Below are positions 57,036 through 64,000 of a stretch of DNA of 64,000 nt, in pieces; position 1 is the first letter of the stretch, and each line of letters begins with the position of its first letter. The translations under genes were made by a program, and so were the position numbers. The notes below the pieces were generated by a model. That model was not told the DNA's origin. It saw only the letters and a program-made list of their open reading frames with translations, and ran no database searches. This DNA is from Hericium rajendrae (Eukaryota > Basidiomycota > Agaricomycetes > Russulales > Hericiaceae): NCBI GenBank assembly GCA_033439255.1, contig CM065879.1, positions 848,501 to 912,500 of the forward strand. The letters run 5' to 3'.

Positions 57036-58500
57036 CACTGCGGAACCCTGAGAATCTTTGGCGCGAAAAAGGGTGGAAAGAATGATGGTTTTTCCATACT
57101 TTTCCGAGGCATCTGAAGTTACCTTTTCATGTAGAGAAAGGGCAGAAATTTGCAGTCGATTTCGACACTTCGAGCCTAAGAATATGACCTTTTTCGAAGA
57201 CCTTTTTGACGCGAAGGAGGACACATTTTACGACACGAAAAGGGTGAGCAAAAGGTATGTTATTATTATCCAGAAAATACAGGTCAATTCCTACTAAATA
57301 GCCCCTTCCCAGTCCCAGCCCACTCTTGTTCACTACCTGCATCACCGCTGGCACCGCCAGGATTCAAACAGTGAGAATAGAGCGTGACATGCACACAGAT
57401 GCGCACATGGCAACATGCAGAAGGTGCAGGAGAGTGCAGTCAGTACACCATCGATTGACTTGTACGTGAGATGCCCTGCAAGTCGCCAGGATATGCAGCG
57501 GTGGTCCGCGCCCTGGATGCAGCATGAGCATAAGCCGCGGGTAGCTGGGACGTTAGATCAGGAGCGTATTGGGTGTTGAGCTGGTAAATGTTGATGGCTG
57601 GTTCATGGAAAACGAGTTAGCTTGGCAAATGAGGGGTGGAGAGACACATACAACTCAAATTGAGCACAGTGCATTGCAGCCCACTCGCAATCCGCACGAC
57701 CTTATTGATTAGTCCTGATTAGCTGATTAGCCATCACTCAGTGCTCAGGCCTCAGGATGAGACGCACATTCTCTGCATTCAACTCACCGTGTTTGCTAAC
57801 TGACAGACTCACCTGAGTAGTACGGCGGGCGAAGTACTTACCGTCCTCATTAAGAGTCGACATGTCATCATAAAAGGGACTCACTAGGCATCAATAATGA
57901 GCTGGTGACGGTGGGTGGAAGTCAAGAATGAAAGAATAAAAATCAAGAGAAATAATTAGCACCTCACCGCAGGGTGCATATATGCGTGCATACATCTAAT
58001 TCAGCACTTCAAATTCATGCTCTCTAGAGTTTCCTGTGGAGTGTACTTAACGTGTCGATCTAGATGGACAGGGGGTGCAGGCGGGCGAAGAAGGGTACAT
58101 GGTGGTTCAGAGGAAAGGGGTGAAGATGAAAGGACGTGTCAAGATGCGACTTAGCGTATTTCTCGTGCCCAGCGCGTAGGTCCGTGTAGTAGAACTGCTT
58201 CTAGCTCTCAGAAGCAGATTTTCAGATAATCAAGGATGCAAATAAACTGACTTTTTCGAGGGAAAAAGTAGTCAACACAGGCAAGATTTCTCGAAATCAG
58301 GAAAGGGCAGAAGAATTTAGCTTTTTCAGTCCGAAAAGGTCTCGAGGCAGCGCTGGCTCGTCGACGTCAACGCCACATCCCTCTTCACAACTTCGTGATC
58401 GAAAAAGGATCGAAAGATAGTGCCCGCAGGTTGGAAAAGGTAGAAGAACTCGACTCTTTCATACCTTTTTCGCAAAAAGTAATCCGAGGGTTCCACAGTG
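57036..58500. mobile_element. CACTA-like non-autonomous DNA transposon
   Basis: 1,465 bp with termini CACTGCGGAACCCT (57036) and, inverted, CACTGTGGAACCCT (58500): 13 of 14 bases match, and similarity continues inward (CGCGAAAAAGGGTGGAAAG / TGCGAAAAAGGTATGAAAG). It is flanked by a 3-bp duplication AGT (57033-57035 and 58501-58503). CACT(A/G) ends with a 3-bp TSD are the signature of the CACTA/EnSpm superfamily. There is no ORF beyond about 145 codons and no transposase. Confidence 0.72.
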
Positions 58501-59227
58501 AGTGAGAATCGGCGCGAATGAAATCGAATGGGATCGAATGTCAGGATTTGGCTGATCCAAACTTCGAACGAAATCGAATGAAATCGAATCGACGTTGAAT
58601 AGGACCCCTGCATACTCGGGTAGAGGTCCGATCCTAATGTGGATGGACATTTTTGACATTGTTTTCCATACGGCGGGCCGGTCTTAGTCACAATGCGCCA
58701 GCTGAATTGAGGGATTAGGACATATTCAAACCGTCTTTCGACTCTCACAGCCATTTTTCCCAAAATACCCCCGGAAAGGCATTTTTGCCCTCCCGGATGA
58801 CCCCCATTTCCGTCCGCATTAGGCCCCGGGCCGGATCTGACCTCTTACTGAGTATTCAGGGGTCCTCGTTGAATGCCTGTCCGAGAAAGGAAATTGCGAG
58901 TGTGTTTCGCCCGCGAAACATGGCGACGATGCACAGTCAATGCGTCAAATACCTGTTGCTGCTCACACTCAATGTCTCGCTCTTGTCGATCGCACTCCAC
59001 CGGCACCTGCGATGAGCATGCTCAGCTCGTTGCGCACAGCACACATATTCCTGCCAGCCCTTTGCTTTGTTTGCGCTAGTTTGAATGATGCCATCAGGAT
59101 GGCCTGTTGTCACATATAGGTAGTGTCTGTCTCTTCAACTTAGCAGAATTCTCCTTCCCCTCTCTTCCCTTCCCTCCCAGCATCTACTTGCTACAAGTCC
59201 TCCTCATTCCCAATTACAGAATCATCC
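58501..59227. other. Intergenic repeat-derived DNA with an imperfect hairpin
   Basis: No gene. 58586-58640 and 58815-58880 are imperfect inverted copies (GAATAGGACCCCTGCATACTCGG versus complement of CTGAGTATTCAGGGGTCCTCG), and GAAATCGAATG units repeat at 58510-58590. Probably relics of a small inverted-repeat element. Confidence 0.5.
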
Positions 59228-59782
59228 TGACACATGCTATCGCAGGTATGTTTATGGTCATCTTTAGCATCTGTCGTCTACAGTCCTCCGAGGCAAAATT
59301 GCTGAAGAAAAACTCACCGACCAGCACAGTTGAACGTGCTTGGTCCACCAATAAAAAGTTCCAGCCCCTTGCCAATCCTATCCTCTCCAGTACCATTGAT
59401 AGTATTTGTCAAAACTCGGTCGTAGACAGCAGAGAACCACCCAAGTCACCAGCGATGATGGGAGCGAGAGAGCAGAGAGCGACTAGCAGCGCAGTGACCT
59501 GTATTGGAGGTACAGTATGGTACAGACGAAATGGACAATCTAGGGAAATAGGTGAGCGACAGGGAGCCTATAAGTACTGGGACGACAATGGGAAAAGAAC
59601 AATGGACACCATAATGGGTCGAACAATAGGATGTCCCAAAGGGGAACAAGGGCATGGGTGAAGGATAGCCCCAGGTCATGTGAGGAAGTGAACATGTGAT
59701 GGGGCTGCTGGAGCACATGACCGACGCGATGCCTTGATGGCAGAGAAGAAGGCGGAGAGAAATGGAGTGATCCGTGACATCA
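59228..59782 (-). repeat. Probable 3' LTR of the Ty3/gypsy remnant
   Basis: On the minus strand a polypurine tract AGAGAGGGGG is followed immediately by TGATGTCACGGATCACTCC, a common fungal chromovirus LTR start. A TACTTATAGG stretch near 59575 may be the promoter. The far end (…GTGTCA near 59228) is a guess because the 5' LTR is absent from the window. Confidence 0.5.
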
Positions 59783-61520
59783 CCCCCTCTCTAAGACGCA
59801 CTTTCGCCTGGAGTGCATGATGAGCATGGACGGGGTCGAGGTAGATGAGTCCACGAAGATTGGGAGCCTTGAGTGCATGCGGATAGCGGGTGTAGAAGTC
59901 GGTGATTGCACCATGGGCATTGGAAAGGGAGGTACGTGAAAGCCACTGATTTTCTGAATCAGGGTAGCCGGCCCACTTGACGAGATATTCAATGCTGCGT
60001 TTGTTCCGGGTGAGACGAGCATCGAGGACAGACTCAACTTTGTACTCTTCCTCGCCCTCCACAAGGTCAGGTGGTGGTGCAGGGAAGTTGGGACCATGAG
60101 CATCGGTTTCCTTGTAAGGGGACAACAGGGACGTGTGGAACACTGGGTGGATATGCCAGGTGGGTGGTAGCTTCAGTCGGTAAGAGACTGGGCCCAGGAC
60201 ATCAGTGATTTCGAAAGGTCCCAGGCGTCGATCAGCAAGCTTAGCTTTGGGTCGTGTGGTTTTGATGTTCTTGCCATCGAGCCAGACCTTGTCACCAACC
60301 TGGAAGTGGATGGTGTCGTGCATATGGTCCTGGTTGTTGCGCTTCATGAGATCAGCAGCTGTTTGAAGGCTGGCCTGGACCTCAGTGCGAAGTTGTTCGA
60401 GGTGACAGAAACGATCCTCGACGGCAGGTGTAGATGATGTGGGGTTGACAGTGGGGATGGCAGTGGGAATATAGCCGAGGAGCATTTCAAATGGAGCTCA
60501 GTTAGTGGCGCTGTGGATACGGTGGTTGTGCGAGAACTCAGCGTAAGGGAGCCATTGGACCCAATCATCCTGACGGTAGTTGCAGAAGGTACGAAGGAAC
60601 TGCTCGAGTTCTTGATTGACGCGTTCTGACTCGCCGTCAGTCTGTGGATGATAGGCGGTGCTGAGGGAGGACTTGATACCAAGTTTGTCAAAGACGCCAT
60701 GCATGACTTTGCCTGCGTACTGTGGGCCATGATCAGAGATGAGGCATTCCCAGAGGCCATAGTTCCGATAAATCCTGTCAAAAAGGATGTCGACTGTGCC
60801 ATCACTGGTAATGGTCTCATTACAAGGAGTGAAGGAGACGTGCTTTGTAAAACGGTCGACGACCACATTGATGGAGTCATAGCCTTGGCATTCTGGGAGT
60901 TTGACGATGAAGTCCGAGGTAATGTCTTGGAAGGGACGGGTAGGGATGGCATTGGGAATTGTTTCAACATGAGGGCGGTGATTTTGAACCTTGGTGGCCT
61001 GGCAGGTAGCACAGCCATCAACATAATCACGAACAAAGACAGACATACCGGGCCACCAGTAGTTGCGACTGAGGAGCTCATAGGTCTTGTAGCATCCTGG
61101 GTGACCAGCCATGGGGGTGTCATGATGCAGCTTGACGATGTCCCGACGAAGGTCCTTGTCAGCAGGGATGTAGACTTTGCCACGAAAGAGGATGAGGCCA
61201 TCCTCGTAGTTCCATTCTTGGAGGTTCTTGACGAGAGAGCGAGGACCATTGTTCAGAATCACATCAAGGGCTTGAACAACCTCAATGTCCTTGGTCTTGG
61301 CATTGCGAATGTGTTGGCGAAGATCAGCATTGCCAATGGACTTGACAGCAGCTGGACGTGTAGCACGGATCTGGAAGTACTTGGGGTCGAGGAGGACACG
61401 ATTGGAGTTGTCGTCATCCACCCCCTCTCTATGGTTAGGTCATCTCGACATGGCATCTGGCCGGTGATGAATACCGGGTTTGTGGATCAGGGTGAAGTCG
61501 AAACGAGTGAGGACATCTGA
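59676..61520 (-). pseudogene. Ty3/gypsy (chromovirus) pol fragment: end of RNase H, integrase, chromodomain
   Basis: Truncated upstream near 61520. The order is a tether segment (RFDFTLIHKPGIHHRPDAMS), the zinc-binding HHCC (LHHDTPMAGHPGCYKTYELL...DGCATCQATK), the integrase core with D-D-E (DFIVKLP; LISDHGPQYAG; AYHPQTDGESERVNQELEQF), a GPF-type motif (LGPFEITDVLGPVSYRLKLP), a His-Pro-Val-Phe-His box, and a chromodomain-like end (EYLVKWAGYPDSENQWLS). The stop is at 59676, inside the LTR. Two in-frame TGA codons break it, at about 61452 (after AMSR) and 60500 (between SATN and APFEML). RT and protease are missing. A dead retrotransposon remnant. Confidence 0.85.
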
Positions 61521-61840
61521 GAAAACTGAATTATATATAGCTGCAGGTTATATTATGGATGCTATCGCTGAGCTATCAGAGCTATAAAGTTTGCTTATCC
61601 AGCTATGTAGAGCTATGAGAGCTTCCATAGCTTCCATAGCTACTAGTGTCAGTTATATAGTGTTACATAGCCTCCATAACCAGCAGTTTGACATATATAG
61701 CACTATCATACTTAATAAGGTGAGCTATGAGTACTATTAGTACTACTAGTATTATGTCAAGTCAACCAGGTACTTAGATCATATATTCAAAGTCAATTTT
61801 AATTATATTTGATACGATTACTACCACAGACAAGTATACT
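61521..61840. repeat. AT-rich stretch with AGCTAT/CATAGCT repeats
   Basis: Short dispersed AGCTAT, TCCATAGCT and TAGTACTA units, strongly AT-rich. No gene. It abuts the truncated end of the Ty3 remnant. Confidence 0.6.
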
Positions 61841-63040
61841 ACAGGTATGAATACGGCAGGCACACACGGCATGCACAGGGGGGAGGGGGGGTCACACACA
61901 GGCACGCGCGCACTGGCAGGGTGCGACAAGGTGCACACGCGCATGAGGCGCGGCGCGGCAGTCGTGCAAAAGAGGCGGCAGACCGGTGCGAGAGGCACAG
62001 GAGGGCGAGGGGCGCGAAGACGTCGATGAGCGGCTAGAGGCACCGCGCTCGGGCAGCGGGGCCCGCGCGCGAGGCATGGAGGCCAGGCGCGGGGCGTCGA
62101 AGGCGGCGCGAGGCAGGGGCCGGCGGCGGGGCGGGGCGCGAGGTGCGAGGCACAGGAGGCGGGCGTACGGGGCATGTGCCACGTGGCAGGGCCCGTGTGC
62201 GACGTGACGGACCCCGCGGCGGAGGCGGAAGGTGCTGGGGACGTGCGACGCAGAGGGGCGTGTGCGAGGTGTCGGCGGGCGTGTGCGAGGCGTCGACAGG
62301 CCGCGCGAGGCCCACCCTGAGACTCGCGCAGTGGCGTAAGACACGCGGCAGGTGCATGAGGTCCGCGGGATGCGCGCGAAGCGTCGGGCTGCGACGGGCT
62401 CTGCGCACGAGGCGTGGAGGTATACGCGACGCAGCAGGTCCGTGCGTGACGTAGAGGGCCTGCGCGCCGGGAGCGCACGGCGCGGGGGGCGTGGCGAGTC
62501 GTTGCACTGCCGCGGAACCGTGCATGACGCGGCGAGCCTGCATGCGAGGCGGGATGGCCGCACGCGGGAGGGAGGGCGGCGCGGGACGTGAAGCATGGCG
62601 CCCGTATGCGAGGCATCGGGCTGCGACGTACCTGCGCATGATCAAGCACGACGTACGCCACGTGCGCGCCCGTCTCGTGTTGTGTTCCGCTGGCGGGGCC
62701 GTGCGCACGCATCATGGCGGGATCGCGCACAATCCATGGGCCGTGCGCGAGACGGGAGCCGCGCGCAGCGTGCCTGCCCCATGCCGCCAAGTAGCAGCGC
62801 CGTATACAGGACGGCTGGACCATGCGCGAGGGGTTGAACCCGTGTGCGAGGCGGCGATGTGCGTGCGTCCGCCCACGCGATCGTGGTCGTTGGAGACGGT
62901 GCGCCAGGCCCTGCGGGCATGGCGACGATGTCGGGGGCGAATCGATGGGAGAGATGGCGGCGGCGGGCGGGTCGGTGGATGGGAGAGACGGCGGCGGTGG
63001 GCGAAGAGAGGGGAGACCCGCGGGAGGGGGTAGCAAACGG
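61841..63040. other. GC-rich low-complexity island without supported gene
   Basis: About 1.2 kb of very GC-rich DNA in which long frames are open on both strands simply because stop codons are rare. It is built of loosely repeated words such as GTGTGCGAGGYGTCG, GCGCGAGGC and GTGCGTGACG. It has sharp edges against AT-rich DNA on the left. No product in any frame looks like a protein family. An unusual composition block, possibly a degenerate tandem array. Confidence 0.55.
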
Positions 63041-63069
63041 AGAGTATCGCTCGTTCGAGCGATACTCTC
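63040..63069. repeat. Near-perfect 30-bp palindrome
   Basis: GAGAGTATCGCTCG, two T residues, then the exact complement CGAGCGATACTCTC. It sits exactly at the right edge of the GC-rich island. Confidence 0.85.
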
Positions 63070-63518
63070 GATGTTAGCACGAAGAAGACCAATGAAAACT
63101 TTTTTCTGACTTACCTGAGGGGCCCTCAGCATTGCCCTCCTGTGGCCCAACCCTTCAGACCTTCGGACTTGACGACCTCGGAGTGAATGACGGAGGTTGG
63201 GAGGTAAAAGAAAGGACAGCGAGGAGGGATGAGAGATAGAGTGAGAGAGGCGAATCGTCGAAGTCGACGCGCGTCAGCCACCGAACATGAGTTCAAACGG
63301 TTTGAAGCACAACAAACCAGATCAAACCGTAGAAATTCACAGAAAAAACGAGCAGGTAACGATTGCTCGTATACATACATTGAATGAAAATGATATATAT
63401 CTACTGTACGGTATGTTCCTGCATATCATGTGTAAAGTTGTCACGTCTGGGATCCAGCCTCTGACGCGGAGCTCGGCAGCGCCCGGCAGCCACGATTCTC
63501 GGCTTCGCCCGGGATTCG

Positions 63519-63526
63519 TATATAAG
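63519..63526 (+). promoter_or_regulatory. TATA-box-like element
   Basis: TATATAAG followed about 60 nt later by a CT-rich leader. No complete gene is visible downstream before the window ends, although a GTAAGT donor-like site occurs at 63789-63794. It could belong to a gene or a repeat element cut by the window edge. Confidence 0.4.
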
Positions 63527-63584
63527 GCTCGCGCGACGCGCGTTGCCTCTTGTTCTTAAACCCCACCATCCCTCTTGCCCGTCG

Positions 63585-63782
63585 TTGTCGCTCCCTTCTC
63601 GTCGTTGTTGCTCCCTTCTCGTCGTCGTCGTTGTTGCTCCCTTCTCGTCGTCGTCGTCGTCGCTGCCTTCTCATCGTCGGCGTCGTCGCTGGCTTCCTCG
63701 CTGGCTTCCTCGCTGGCGTCGTCGCTGGCTCTCTCGCTGGCGTCGTCGCTGGCTCTCTCGCTGGCGTCGTCGCTGGCTCTAT
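63585..63782 (+). repeat. Minisatellites: TTGTTGCTCCCTTCTCGTCG-type and 24-bp GCTGGC-type units
   Basis: Two adjacent arrays. The first repeats CCCTTCTCGTCGTCGTTGTTGCT with variable numbers of TCG. The second (about 63685-63782) repeats GTCGTCGCTGGCTCTCTCGC plus TGGC, 24 bp. The minus frame would read ASDDASER repeats and the plus frame RWRRRWLS; coding status is undecided. Confidence 0.7.
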
Positions 63783-64000
63783 TCATAGTAAGTTTTTTCT
63801 CTTAGTCTGTCATGTGTATGTCTAATGTTAATGTCTTCATACTTGTTACAGTACTTTTGTAAGCTTACGAGATAAGCTGTGTTATATTTTAACACTGATG
63901 TCTTTAATTATCTTGTAGGCTTTTGCTTGTTGTGAGTTTGGTAAGTTTGTGTATACTATCCTTGCTTTCTCATTACTGTCTTCTTTTCTTATATATTCTT

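Noticed and set aside
60648-61520. 290-codon plus-strand ORF
   Set aside because: Antisense shadow of the Ty3 integrase reading.
61774-63150. 458-codon minus-strand ORF and several long plus-strand ORFs
   Set aside because: All frames are open because of GC richness; products are Arg/Pro/Ala/Ser low complexity without any domain or splice logic.

Overview
The window reads as nuclear DNA of a filamentous basidiomycete, most likely a wood-decaying Agaricomycete. Evidence for this: almost every gene is broken by many 45-70 nt GT-AG introns; there is a secreted protein with a fungal CBM1 cellulose-binding module; there are lineage-typical families (DUF6534-like membrane protein, F-box/LRR protein, adenylate-forming reductase, large Zn2Cys6 regulator); and the transposons are of fungal type. 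Exon-intron models were built by hand from frame and splice-site continuity. No homology search was possible.

Layout. 1-3.7 kb: the 3' part of an MFS transporter gene (+) and a multi-pass membrane protein (-). 4.7-10.6 kb: a complete-looking tyrosine-recombinase retrotransposon of the Ngaro kind, recognised by its split direct repeats (A1 ... B1-A2-B2). It carries gag-like, RT-RNase H and tyrosine recombinase genes. The recombinase gene is interrupted by a 1,223-bp DNA transposon with perfect 28-bp inverted ends and a 6-bp target duplication. 10.7-22.2 kb: housekeeping and regulatory genes: mitochondrial ribosomal protein uS17m (+), a class I methyltransferase (+), a SUZ-domain protein (-), RNA polymerase III subunit RPC6/RPC34 (+), and a Zn2Cys6 transcription factor (-). 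22.2-26.8 kb: about 4.6 kb with no supported gene. 26.8-36.6 kb: a promethin-like four-span membrane protein (+), a CBM1 protein (+), a large SMP-C2 lipid-transfer-type protein (-) and GDP-mannose 4,6-dehydratase (+). 36.9-45.4 kb: decayed material, namely an F-box gene split by a 5'-truncated LINE and a truncated, frameshifted adenylate-forming reductase, with an intact intron-bearing tRNA-Arg(CCU) between them. 45.5-54 kb: a paralogue of the 3-kb membrane protein (-), a DUF6534-like membrane protein built from about 20 tiny exons (+), and biotin-protein ligase (-).

54.7-64 kb is a transposon-rich, gene-free tail. It holds a 2,234-bp element made mostly of two 769-bp inverted arms, a 1,465-bp CACTA-like non-autonomous element, a broken Ty3/gypsy remnant with a chromodomain-like tail and a probable 3' LTR, a 1.2-kb GC-rich island, a near-perfect palindrome and minisatellites. 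This suggests a heterochromatic or subtelomeric edge, but that is inference.

Functionally the window is mixed rather than one pathway. Core machinery (uS17m, RPC6, BPL1, tRNA, GMD) sits beside environment-facing genes (MFS transporter, CBM1 protein, membrane-receptor-like families) and a dense transposon load. No single new operon-like system was found. The most unusual items are the nested 6-bp-TSD transposon, the long-armed inverted-repeat element, the micro-exon gene and the RPC6 subunit with a roughly 190-residue charged insertion.
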